64,000 nt of DNA from the NCBI GenBank assembly GCA_009792885.1, contig WMCF01000017.1, positions 16,194,072-16,258,071 of the forward strand. The letters are read 5' to 3'. This document shows positions 38,163 to 50,900 of the stretch, piece after piece. The notes below the pieces were generated by a model, which saw nothing but the letters and a program-made list of their open reading frames with translations, searched no databases and had not been told where the DNA came from. The translations under genes and the position numbers were made by a program. Position 1 is the stretch's first letter; every line of letters starts with the position of its first letter. The DNA comes from Eremophila alpestris peregrina (Eukaryota > Chordata > Aves > Passeriformes > Alaudidae).

Positions 38163-39572
38163 TTTCACTGTGTACTTTAGATCTCTGTATTCACCACCCA
38201 GGAGAAGTTCTGCTGTGCTTACTAAAAAACTCTGTAAGTAACACTAAATGAAAACCTAAGTGCTCTGTAAACTGCACTGGAGACTCAGCTCTCTGTCTGT
38301 GATAGTTTCACAACTGACAGAGTTTTAGCACAGACAATTTCCAAACATATTTAGCACTGCATTTCTTTATTGCTAAGTAAGTCTGTGTAGCTACCATTTT
38401 TTGTTAGTGTGAATCCCCACTGGTGAAATATACAGGCTCCTCTCTCATGCATGCAAGTTTAAGTAGTTTCTGGGTGCACACTTTCTATATTTCTAATAAT
38501 GACAGATAGAAACTTGAACTTCAGATCTCAATGGTATGTTCAGTAGAAGTAGCAATTACAAAAAAGGGAACAGATCTCTTGTGAAATAACTGAGAGACTG
38601 TGAACATGGGATCCCTATGGTTTTCTTCTTGCTGTCACTTTTCCAATCTGAACTGCAGTTTAATGAGACCAGGTTTAATTTTCAGACATGAAATCTGAAT
38701 CAGCTAACTGATAAAGGAGTCTATGTCATATATTTTCTGTGTCCCATTTGGGAAGCCAATCAATCAACTGCTATTACATTACACACATTACAAAGACATT
38801 GAAATAATTCTTTAGTCTTAAGAACTTATTGCAGCAATGGCTAAGGATGCATCATGTACTAAACAGAATTTTTTCTGATCTGGGCCTTGATCATATGTTT
38901 GTCTCAGGCTTATTTGGGAATTACACATTTTTCATAAGCCTTCAAAATGAAAATCAATTAATGTGAACAGAAGAGAGATTTATATTCATATCTATAATGT
39001 CATTTAAAACTTATGATGGTGAGCAAGATTTGCTAGCTAAACAGATGGGAAAATGATGATTTTTTCATGATACATCTCTTGCTAAAATTTTTTAATTTTT
39101 TTTAGGCTGCAAAGCTCTTCTATTTAAGAAGTGAAGTAACTTTCTGAAGTTCTTCCTAATATTTTGTTTGGTAGCTGTTTTATGTGAATATGAATATGAC
39201 ACAAACATGATCCTCCTGATCTACAAAAGTAAGAAGAATTGAATGATTTTTGCTACTCAAAAGATTTTTAGATTATGTGTCTTTCACAATGTCCTGAAAA
39301 GAAAAGGGTCATATTCAAACCAAAACAAAACCCAGGTAATTTGTTTTTCAAAATGGGATAGAGTTATCTTCTCCGGATTTCTCTTTCTTTGAAATTTTGT
39401 GTGCACATGGGCAGAAATGCCCTTAAGATGAACTGCAGGGTGCATGAGGATAGCCTTGGTTATAAATTGGAACTGTTCCTGTCTCACAGTTGTATTCTGT
39501 GATTGGTGTCTGCCAACAGTTCCCCACAAAGTCAATTTTACAGCCTGTAACTGACAAGTTCTGGTTAGAAGA
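38163..39572. other. Unique noncoding DNA
   Basis: Nothing recognised apart from AT-rich sequence. No open frame here has coding features. Confidence 0.55.
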
Positions 39573-39626
39573 CCACAGAATCTTCTGGGAGGGACCACTG
39601 TGGGGTGATCTGCTCCAGCCTCCTTG
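39573..39626 (-). mobile_element. Short antisense CR1 3' end
   Basis: The plus strand reads 'ccacagaatcttctgggagg', then 'gaccactgtggggtgatctg' and 'ctccagcctcc'. This is the reverse complement of a CR1 tail (ATTCTGTG, then the block ending TTGGAAGGGACC, then GATCATCTAGTCCAACC). Only about 54 bases are recognisable, so it is a severely truncated copy or remnant. Several small antisense open frames overlap it and are not genes. Confidence 0.55.
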
Positions 39627-42600
39627 GAGATGATGATACTGAAAGCCTGATATGGGAACAGGTAAGGAGATGCATCTTCCTGATATATTTTTTCCTTCCA
39701 CTTAAATTCACAGATACAATTTCAGAGAAAGTCAGGTTACAAGATGAACAACAAAGGCAGGTTTCTGAACTTCCACAAAGTTTCCGGAACACAAATCGCC
39801 CTTCTCTTGAGCCCTTTGTTATTAATTCTAAGAAATTTGTCAGTATGCTTAAATTTGCCTTCCAGCACCAAATGATTTACATTTACAACATCAAGCTTTC
39901 TAACCCTGCAGATGGTGGTCACACACAAGCTCCTTATGGATAATGGTCTCTGGCCTGCACCCACTCCCTGCTATTGTCCAGGAGAGGCTGGTGCAAGTGC
40001 TAGCTGACAATGGCAAAAATGTTCCATAGACCACCTTAAGAATTTAACTGTGTAGAAGATGGTTTCCAGTGGCCAAAAGCATTTCCTGGCACTATTTCTT
40101 TTGCTAGTACAGACACAGATTATGTTAAATATCAGGTTTGCCTACAGACCATGCTGTTAAAACTATGAGAGTAATCTTAAAATCTGAGTTTCTGAATTAA
40201 CATCATATGCTACATGTACATAGACATTAAGTACAGCTGGGAGGCACATGCACACCAAAGGATTTGTTACTCTGTGACCCCTTGACCTGCTCTGTTTTTC
40301 TTACATTTGAGTCTTAAGAAATACAAATCTAGGGCCTTTTTGCAAAGTCAGGGTTTTGTTGTTTCAATTTTTCCTTCAAACTCAACAAATATTATTTTAC
40401 ATCATTTCCTACATCACTCCTCACATTTTTCTAATGATAACAAGGTTTTCTCCTCAGTGTTAGGCCTTCTCAATGGTGATCACAGGCCAAGCCTTTGTTT
40501 AGATGCACTTCTCTTTCCCTGCTAGGGAAGCAGCAGTTATGAATTTTAAGATTAATACACATAAACATGAACACACCCAAGGACTTATTGCGAGTTCAAT
40601 AGTCACATAGTGACTGTGCATGTTTCTATCACACTGTAAATTATTCAGGGACACACAGAAACAAGAGTAGCCTAAGGATTATTAAAAAGAATTAAAATTT
40701 TAAATTAATTAATTAATTCATCGATTATTCATTTAAATTAAAAAAAAGAAGGCATTTGTTTCTGGATATGACACAAATGCCCTAAGATACTTTAAATAGA
40801 GCCAGCAAGGTAAGAAACCAGGTGTAATAGGGAAATGGCCATTAATAGTAATATGTTTTTATTTCACAGTTCAAGGGAATGTCACAATGCTTTTACTCCC
40901 ATACCAATACTTCTTTCATTCTCCACACAACAAGCATGCACAGCAAAAAGGACAACACATTCAGAGTGAGCCTGAACTTGAACACTGAAATATAATGCAA
41001 GAATTGAAGAAATCACTTATGTGGTTCTCCATCCCATTAAACTGCAGAGGTTTTCACATTACTTTGTAATAGCCTCGATTCACCAACACTGTTTTTACTC
41101 TGAAGGAGAATGCCCACAGTTTTAGAAACCTCTTATGTGTCAAAAAAAGGGAGTGAAAGATAGATAACAGCAGCTACAGTGTCTGTATTAAGACTTGGAA
41201 ATATCATTGCTGCTACCATTAAATCTAAGTCATTGACACTGCAAAGCAAAATCTTTCCTCAAGAAGTAAGTCTGTAGAAAGCCTTTTGCCAAATCATTCT
41301 GTTGTAGGGAAAAGAAAAAGGAGATGGAAGAATTGCACTGAAGCTGGAATCAGAGCAAGATGCTTGTGCAAGATCCAAACTGATGGGCAAATCTCTGTGG
41401 GTTAGGAAGCTTACTAGTTTTTAACTTTTTAAATGTCAATAAGGAATTAATCTATAAATTGTTGATGACCCATTGTGCAGCAGCAAGTCAGCTGGACTGT
41501 AACAGGAAACAGAAAGAACTGGAATCAGTTGGATATCAGAAATACCTTTAATTTTTGCTGCATTTGCCCTCCCCCTGCCAAGTGAAAGCAGTTAACTCAT
41601 CCAATGCATAGTTACCAGAATTATAAAATAGAAAGTTTTACAGACTTTAAGTAGGTACACAGTGGAATTTAAATTGAAATTACAATACTATATGTAGTAT
41701 CTGTGGTGTACCAAGAATGAATGCCATGCAACAGTGATTTTTCAGGCTGGGAGTTGTAATTAATCCTTAGAAGAAATCAAAAGTTCATTATCCCTTCCTT
41801 AAACAGCACACAGTACAGAGGCATCAGCATTTCATTGCAGCTGTATCAGTTGTTTTGGAAACAATAAAATTCTTTTGTATGGAAACACAAAGCAAAATGT
41901 TCTCTTTCAATGATTATTTTATGGCAGGCAATAGCAAAGATAAACTAATGCTCCCCCTTACAACACCCTAATTTCAGTCATTCATTACTTTGCCAAACTT
42001 CAACTGATTAGATGTAATTTTCCAAGTCATGTATCTTCCAATGTTCCTTTTGTGCTGCTTTTGTTTTTATTTCCCTTTCTGGATGATCTATTGTTGTGCA
42101 TTTTTTACTGAAAGCAAAGAGCTCATTTTTGTTTAAATTTATAATTTAAATTGGTTTACCAATTAAAAAATATTAAAGAAAGAGAATCTTATTTTACTTT
42201 TATAATGTAAGGATTTTTTTCTTTGTACAATCCAACATGATTGTACATTTGTGCACTCTCTTGTATTCGCCCAGAAATTTTAGCCACTCCTGTACAACAA
42301 CTCTCCCAAAGTCTGACATTTTAAGCTAGCTTATGCTTTTCAAAATATTTCACATTGCACATTTGGAGTAGAATTTCTACCCTTCCCATTTTCTGTTGGC
42401 AGCAGATAATAGTCCCAAAATTTGTTCAGCATGATGTAATTCCTAAATGTTCTGGAGAGTCGTGACTCAGATGTTTCAAAAAGGACATATGAAATAAGTG
42501 GGTACCTTGTCATGTGCCACTTCTGCCCAGGCCCCTGCAGAGAATCAATACTGATTGATCTTATTGTACTGTCATGAAAATACATTTTCTTTAATGTCCA

Positions 42601-44177
42601 AGAAAGACTGAGATATTTTGTATTCTGATGAAGCTGCAATTAATCCATTCGGGAATAAATTAATAACGCTCTATTGGATGGATTTGAATAATGAATAACT
42701 TTAAGCTACATAAATAAAAAAGTATTGATTTTACTCAGTTGATTCAGGGTCTTATTAAAAAAGCAGCATCAGTGTAAAACTCTTTTGTGACATGTGCACA
42801 AGACAATGTACTAACATTTTAAAAGAGAAGTGTAAGCTCTTCTTCTAACTTTTGAGTGGTTAACTTTGCAGACTTAACAAACATCATGCTTATTCATATC
42901 TAGACAGCGATACACAAGAGTGATTCTCCAGATGTCAAACATAACAGCCTGAGTAAAGATGAATGGAGCTATTAGTATTGAATTCAGTACCACAGAGTGT
43001 AAAAACAGAACAAATTTATTGGACTCTTCTGCAAGAACAAACAAAAAGGATCAGCGAGGCCTGGGAAGAAGAAACCACACAGAGTAAGTGGAGATGTCTA
43101 TTGTATTGGAGATAGATGACAAAAAATAAACAAATAAGCAAGCAAGTTATATACTACCTCTATATGCCGCAAATAAACTTGTACCAAAGGTTTCTCCAGA
43201 CTATACAGCAAGCCGTCATTTCCACTTCTTTTATTGATCATCCACAGTTCCTTCCTACCTTTAGAGATGAGGGAGAAAGGAAGTTTTCAGACACAACACC
43301 CTCAAAACAGAAGCAGCAGATCCATGGCACCTGTTCAGTCCAGCTCTGTATTCTGGGCTCTCTCAAATCTTTTCAGTGCAGTGGCCAATCCTTTTTGTTG
43401 GAGACTAATGGGTTTTGACAGCTTTGTGCATGGAAAACAGGAAAACTACATTGGCATATCTAAGTACTAGACCTGAATTCTTAAATTTTCAATAGACTTT
43501 TTAAGCTTTAAACTATGATTGATTAATATTACTGACTTTTGACAGAGTTAGTTTACCACTTTAAAAATAAACAAAAAAAAAGGCATCAAAAGGACACACA
43601 CACAAACAAAACCAAACAGGAAAACAAAAAAATCCCCTATTCCTTCCTTTTAGCCCCCCTTTTTCTTTCTGCTTTTCCCACAGGTGCCATAGTCAACTTG
43701 AAATTTGTCAGTCCTGCAGAGCTGGCACAACCCTACCAGTACTCAGGAGGCTGCCAGATGCATATTCCATGGGCAATTGCACCTGTAGTTCTTAATTGTC
43801 CTTAGAGTTGGTTACGCATCTATAATGTCTTTAAAGAATTTGCAAGGTGAATTTAACAACTTTGGGTGAGCATCACAGCCCTTGCAATACAAAATTAGCA
43901 AAGATGATGAAGCACATTGCTTTTCTCAGTCATGAGCTGTGACCTACAGACCTGTGGGATCTCAGGTTCTAAAGTCTTTTCAGTTCACAAGAAAGTGAAA
44001 GTCAAATTTCAGTTGCTTGTTGCTGACAGACTCATGCAAAGAGTAATAGGCAGGGTACCTGGAAATCACAGCTTCTACTCTGCCTGAGTTTCTAGCACAT
44101 GAATTCATGAATTAAATGCAGTGTTTCTTTTTTCCTTAAGTGTAACTGAATGATCTTTTCTTTTTATGATGTCACAG
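39627..44177. other. Unique noncoding DNA
   Basis: No confident gene. A TTAA-type tetranucleotide repeat lies near 40703-40718. A possible splice acceptor followed by an open frame is seen at 43681-43805 (see findings). A weak candidate exon begins just after this interval. Confidence 0.5.
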
Positions 44178-44269
44178 ATAATCCCTGGAGAAGTTCCTTT
44201 TTTACAATTCTACCAGTTTACTCCGTGGTGAAAGAATCCGATATATCAGAGGAAATTAAAATACAAACA
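44178..44269 (+). other. Candidate internal coding exon, unidentified
   Basis: A 92-bp segment bounded by a plausible splice acceptor (a T-rich tract then 'gatgtcacag' ending at 44177) and a good donor ('aca' followed by 'gtaagag' at 44270-44276). The frame through it is open and, after two bases completing a split codon, gives NPWRSSFFTILPVYSVV and then KESDISEEIKIQT. The composition is more protein-like than most frames in this window, with mixed charged and hydrophobic residues and no low complexity. I do not recognise the family, and no partner exon is identified nearby. The N gap 0.4 kb downstream may hide context. It may equally be a chance frame with chance splice-like sites. Confidence 0.2.
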
Positions 44270-44537
44270 GTAAGAGTTTTTCTAGAAACAGCTTATGAAA
44301 GAGAAAAGAAATGCTGTGAAATGCTTAAAGCTTTCTCTTTTTCTAGTGTTTATTTGGTATTCTCAAGCAAGAGGTGAATATTTCCTTGGTCATATGTTGT
44401 GACCCGAATTTACAGCCATATGGAAGTTGTCATAACTGACAAGTTTTCTGGTGGCAGAGGTGTGGATATTGTATGTGTTGTCACCAGCTGAGTGTCAGGT
44501 CAATCAGAGATGAGAAACCACAACAGCAGAGTAAGAC

Positions 44538-44553
44538 TTTTTTTTTTTTTTTT
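44538..44553. repeat. Poly(T) tract, 16 bases
   Basis: A simple homopolymer, 134 bases before the assembly gap at 44688. Confidence 0.85.
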
Positions 44554-44687
44554 GCATGTATGCACTGGCATATTAATCTTACTTAAAATTTATCTTATGT
44601 TTGGAGATATCTGACAAAAGAAAATTCTTGCATCTGTGTTATAAATAAGATACAGTATATATAAAATGCTTTTATATACTCGTATTC

Positions 44688-44955
44688 NNNNNNNNNNNNN
44701 NNNNNNNNNNNNNNNNNNNNNNNNNNNNNNNNNNNNNNNNNNNNNNNNNNNNNNNNNNNNNNNNNNNNNNNNNNNNNNNNNNNNNNNNNNNNNNNNNNNN
44801 NNNNNNNNNNNNNNNNNNNNNNNNNNNNNNNNNNNNNNNNNNNNNNNNNNNNNNNNNNNNNNNNNNNNNNNNNNNNNNNNNNNNNNNNNNNNNNNNNNNN
44901 NNNNNNNNNNNNNNNNNNNNNNNNNNNNNNNNNNNNNNNNNNNNNNNNNNNNNNN
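44688..44955. other. Assembly gap (268 Ns)
   Basis: A run of undetermined bases. Any open frame spanning it is artificial. The left flank is TA-rich (around 44650-44680), while the right flank begins CTGCGCATAG and has ordinary composition. The missing sequence could be simple repeat or GC-rich DNA; nothing can be said of its content. Confidence 0.99.
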
Positions 44956-47900
44956 CTGCGCATAGCTCATGCCTGCTTCTATACATGTTCTTAAGTTTGC
45001 AGTAGAAGTATATTTCTAATATGCTTATACTCATACATTTGCACTTACACACGACAGACAATCAATGGATCCTGTGTGACCATGTAACTGAATATTTCTT
45101 CTTCTGTTATCTCACTGCAGCATGTTTCGAAGGAAGGCAGTTAGCTATTTATTTCCCAAACAGTAAATGGACTACCAAATAGCTGCAAAATACAAAGAGT
45201 TTCAATATAGGACTAGACAATTTCTCAGCCAAATGACCATAATCCATTAGGAATTTTTAGCAAAAGGCTACTAATAATCTGATAGAGTTTCCTACACCCC
45301 TCAATGGTCCTGACAGAACTTGCCATATTTGTATTGGAGGAAAGGTTCGTCAAGTGTGCACACTTAACATGTAGCTCTTTAAAAAGTTTTTAAAGGGCCA
45401 TGAAATGAGTGGGAGACTCCTGATTTGGCCATTTAGCTTTTTAGTGCAAATAGTATCACTTGGAATATGTAACAGACATTCTTTTAAGGAACACCAGAAG
45501 AGCATACCTAAATTAAAATATTGTTTACATAGTTAAGTATTGGGAAACAAGTAAGAAAAATTATTAGTCTATAAATTAAAAAAAAAAAAAAACTTTTCAG
45601 CATCTAATGACCACATTACCCAGGCTCACCTACAGATAAATTTTAATTCTGAACTGCACTGGAATCACTCCTTCCTCTGGACTGGCATCAAGGTAATTTT
45701 AATTATATTGATTTTTAATTGGTTTGCTTTTCTTTAGTTTATTTGAAACCATTATGGTCTTATAATCTCTGTAGAATTTAACTACTCTTATGACAGAAAA
45801 CTTTTTAAATTTGTTTGTAGCATTTACGGACATCTTCTGTTTAAAGGAAGTTTACTAAACAAACAAGATTTCTCAGCTTATCAGATTTATACCTAATGAA
45901 AATCTTGCAGAAGAAACATTATATCACCATGTAATTAAAGACAGTATGATAATGCATTTGCACAAAGGAGAGTTTGGATGCAAATTAGGTTTAAACATTT
46001 TTAATCTTGATGTTATTTAATTCCTGAGTGCTTATCATTATAAGCTCAAAACGAGCTGTTATGTTTATATTTTTACTGTTGTGTACTACATTTATGTGAG
46101 TGATGAGCACATAATGATTGTGGATCACAGCCCTTGAACATGAAGTCCGCTGAGGACTAACAGCACAGAGGGTGGTAACTGACTTTATCCATCCTCCATT
46201 TTTCCACTAGGACTTAAGATGTAATCACTTCAGAAATGACAAGTGCTACTGAAGCATTCTTTGGAATTATCTGGCTGCCTGGTGTTGCACTTTGTAAGGA
46301 AGACATCTCTCACTCTCTGGGAATTACCTTAAAGCCAACCAGGCACATTACAGGAAATTAGGGGGTGATGTTATGCATTACCAAGGTGTTGAACATTATG
46401 AGAGGGATGGTCAATATGACAGTAATTCATTCCTATCTTGCGTTGATAGATTTTTTTCTATATCACTACATTGATTTTGGCTAATAGGGTGATGCTGATG
46501 GAAGCAAGCAGTGGAGTAACACAATGGCCACAATTGCCTCCAAAAAAACACTCATAGGTAATTACAGGGTGACTGAAGAAACCAGCAATCAAAAAAACAT
46601 TTTAAGAGTGAGTTGAACCTGGGAAAGATTATGATTTAGAGTGAGGAGCTTTTAAATGAGATATTCCCCAAGAATGTAGAGAAAAGGGGGTTATAAGTTA
46701 AGTGATAGTGAAGACTAAAGAAACATTAGTCTTTGTAGAAAATTAATAGATATTTGCTAAATAGCTGGGTGGGAGTGGGGATGTGCTCATTTTTTAGCAA
46801 AATGTTTTACTTCTAAATACAGTAAGGTTCTGGTTTGGAAGTATCAGGTTGAATGGTAATAAATTTCTCTCTCTCTGGAGAAGTACAATGCCAAATGGTA
46901 CAATCACCGTAAATGCACAGATTCTCATGACCTGTCTCAAGAGAATCATATCATTCTGTGTAGATCCTGCTCATGGCACAAGGCTTAGATAACAATAACC
47001 AAAATAGAGGGACTTCAAAAAGAGCTGTGGCTGACCCACCAACTTTGACACCAGCATCAGAAAGACCTCTTTTAGCATAGGCTGGATTTGACCTAACAAG
47101 CTAGAGGAGAATGCTATACATCCCATTACCAATCTCCAGAGATCCAGTACATCTTTTATATTTTTTTATTGGAAGTTAATGGCCCTGTAGGACTCTGCTA
47201 ACAGATTTATAAAACCTCCAGGAAATCTTTATTCAGGCTTCTAAGGTACGCTAGCTTGAACTTCTGGCCTCCTAATTTTTGTTTGCTCACTTTCTGTGAC
47301 TTTCAAAAGTGTGTCTTAATATGAAAATATTCAAGAACATTTCTAGAAGAAGTTTTAACCCATTCCGTAATTTCTGTAACAGTGAATTAAACCCCTCTTT
47401 GAAATACCTTTCAGCATTAGAAAATTTCAAGAAACTTCATTGCCACCCCATTTCAACTCTCCCTTTGAAATTCTTTCTCCTTCTGTGATAAGTTTAGTAG
47501 GGAACATCTAATTTCATTTCAGACCAGAGACTCTATGTAAGTTTAAGTTTATGGTAAATTAATCTTTCTCTTTTTATCTCCTTATTTTAACACCATAAAC
47601 TTCTGGAAAACAATCTGTGTTGTTATGAAATACTAGTGTTTACTGAAGCTGAAAGAATACCTGATTCTTTTAGGCAAAAGCTTCTGAATATGTCTTCACT
47701 GGTCTGACTTGGACTCTAGTTTCTTTGTTCAATGCAGTCATCTACTGTCCCAGGAGACCCTTGCAATTGATAGTCACCATAAAGTAACAATCTAACTTCA
47801 ATCTAACCTTTCATTTTAGCATTGTGTTGGGTTTTTATGATGGTCTCCCAAACACTTCTGGCTCCACTTGTGAAGATTCTTTACTGTAAGAATGGCTGAA

Positions 47901-50900
47901 AAGGGAGAAAACCACTGCACACTAGAGATGGAAGAGAGAAAAGATAGGGGAGTATGGAATCAGGGTTTGTCCTTACCAACAGCTAATACAGATCCCTTTC
48001 TTCTATTCTTTTTGCACTGGCAAAATCCTTGAGCAAGATTCTCTGCCCTGGTTAAAGACTGAAAACAAAACTAGAATAGCTGAATAGTGAAAAATGAAAT
48101 GAGAAAACCATTCTGTTGCAAGCATCCCACTAAACTCCTCTGCCATTGCCTTCATCTTCCACTTTGGGAGAAGAGTCCTTCTCATTATCATTGCAGAAAT
48201 TAGAAAAGGACCTTTCTTTTCACTTCATAGCTTTCTTCATGCCTGTTCTACAGAGAGGATAAAAGCCAGTGTAATGAAAATTCAATCTTCAATGTAGGTG
48301 ATCACATTATGATTTGTTTGTTCAGTCCCTGCTGTTAATGTACGATAAAGATGCTCCTGCAGCCCTCATTGCTCCTTTCTGTGATCTGAGAAAGGTACAT
48401 CTGCTCCTGCCAGGCTGAGAGCTCCTGTTCACTGAATGTGTCTGCCTTACTCTGTATTTCTAAGGGGTTTATTTTTCCATGCTCCTACTCCCCCACAGCA
48501 AGGGAAAGAACTCTGGCAAAAACCAAAATATAATGAGTAGGTTTAATATTTTTTAGGCCCTGACCCTTTCAAAACCTGCCTTTAAGAACTTTCTGGGAGA
48601 TTTACTTGTTTATTTTTCCACAGTGTTTGGAAGCTCTAGTTTTGCAAAATGTTATTATACAATTTTTCTGTGTAAAAGCTGACAAGCTCCTGTGACCTCC
48701 TTCATGAAAAGGATCTAAATAAAGAAAAATACACTATAAACAGAAACCCAGCATAAAAATGATAAAATATTTATGTGAAGGTATTGTTAAAATAACCTTG
48801 GAAATACTTGCTAGCATTATTTTGGTTTCTGGAATCTGCTAGGATATATCATCATCATCATCATTGCAAATCCTCTCATATTATCCATTGAGTACACTGT
48901 AATATTATCAGTATTAATTCAAAATAATAGCCTCTTTTCCCAGTAAAACTCTACATGCCAGGATGCTGCATTCATTTCTAGGCAAGTAAAATCTTATGGT
49001 GCATATTTACAAATTCCAGAATTAAAAGTGTAAAATTAAAAGAGCTAAAATTTAGGACTGAGAATTTTTAACTGAGATCTCATTAAAACCAGCATAAATG
49101 CCCCTCCAATAAAATGTGAATGTGAACTAGGGAGTATATTCCTAAAAGGTTATAGAAAGTTATAGAAGTCAACATTTTAGGAAGGAGAAAGCATTATATG
49201 CGTGTTCATATGTTCAGGATGTCACTTGGAATTTTTTTCCCAGTGTTCCCTGTTTTTCCTTGCTATCCTGTTTGCAGACAATAAATAGTGAACAGGTGAT
49301 GTTGACAAATTAGTGACAACTTTTAAAACCTCTTAGTCTGATTTGGCTTACTCCTCTAAAGTGGAGTAGGCAATAGAATGACAGTGCCCATAATGACATT
49401 TAATGAAAGCAACATTTTTCTTCCTGATTGGTACCTGAGAGATAATATATGGGTCAAATTGAACAGTAATAGGCCCAAGTTAAATTATTCACAGTATTCA
49501 CTGAGGAGTGACTAACCTACTATTTATATTCTTTCTGAATATATCATTATGTCTCAGGCTCAATTTGCAAGGTTCTATTTGAAGTCAATGGACTCCAGAG
49601 TATACACTTTGTTCATCTAAAAAGTCTGATAACTCGAATTATTGAGTTATTACATAGATTGGGGAATAACCAAAGTAGATTTAACTACTGTCAGAGTTAA
49701 GTTGCAAGAAAACTTATTTAGATGACGTTTGTATTCAACACATATGCACAAAATATTTAGACATATCTACATTCAACAAGTGGAGGAAGGTTGCTTAAAT
49801 TGATGAATTCTCTCTAACAAACACCTAGAAAATGGACAGTAAGGGACCAGATTTGAAAACTAAGATATGTTCTACCCATTTCATTATTTTAAATGCAATT
49901 CCTAGGGAGAAATCAAGCAAATTAAACATAAATTTGATTGTTTCCATTTTTATGCCTTTGCAGCCATAGAAATAAAATTTGAAGATTGCTGAGATATCAG
50001 ATTTAGAAAGGTTTCTTCCTTACAACTGAGTAAAATTAAATATTTAGCCATTTCTGCCCTTATTTTTATTCAATTGAGAGTGTTTCCTGAAATAAAAAAA
50101 GTTCTAATTCTGCAATTTAAATATTTATTTTAAGTATTTTGATATTTGAAAATTATTTAGAAATAGAACATACTGCAATGCTAGTTTTGACCTGGCTACC
50201 AATTACATTAATATGTAGCTTGAATGCAACAGGAATGCTTTTGTGTGTTGCTGAAGTACAATATGAAGTGTTTGCCATTTCAAATATCAGTGTGAAAATT
50301 TAGTATTCAAAATAAAATTTATTTCCTAAGGATTCTGCTCTTTGCTTCCAGGGTCCCTTTTTCTGAATGTCTAGCTAAAAGGAAAACAATATTTTAAATT
50401 AAATACACCAAAAGGGCTTAAACTAACTTTAGAACAAAATCTTAGAACAGGGACCTATAATACAGAGATTATTTAAAGATATTGGTTAACATTGGTTGAC
50501 ACCTGATGTCTCTTTTACTTAATGTGGGAGATTAAAGTGATTTTAGAAGGAAAGTGCAGTATCACAGCCTCTCCTTTAAAATGTTCCTTAAGCGGAGTTA
50601 ATAGGAAATTTTCAAATCTTCAGAGTTAAATCTGGCACATAACATGAGGGGCATCTTCCCCCACCTCCTGGATCAGTCATTCCCATTTTTGCACAGCTCA
50701 CTGTAGAGGACCAGACCTAAGCATGCTTTATCTCAAACATTCTGATTGTTTCCACAGGAACAGAGATCAGAGGAGAGGGGTGGCAGTGGGGCAGTGCTGT
50801 TCTGAGCCAGCTCCCTGCTCTGCCTTGAGACGCGTGCTCAGGCCTCTCCTGCCTCTCTCAGCTCACTTCCTGGAGGAGAGTTGGATGTGCCTGCATGAAC

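Noticed and set aside
44590..45061. Long frames spanning the N run
   Set aside because: Their length is an artefact of undetermined bases being read as open.
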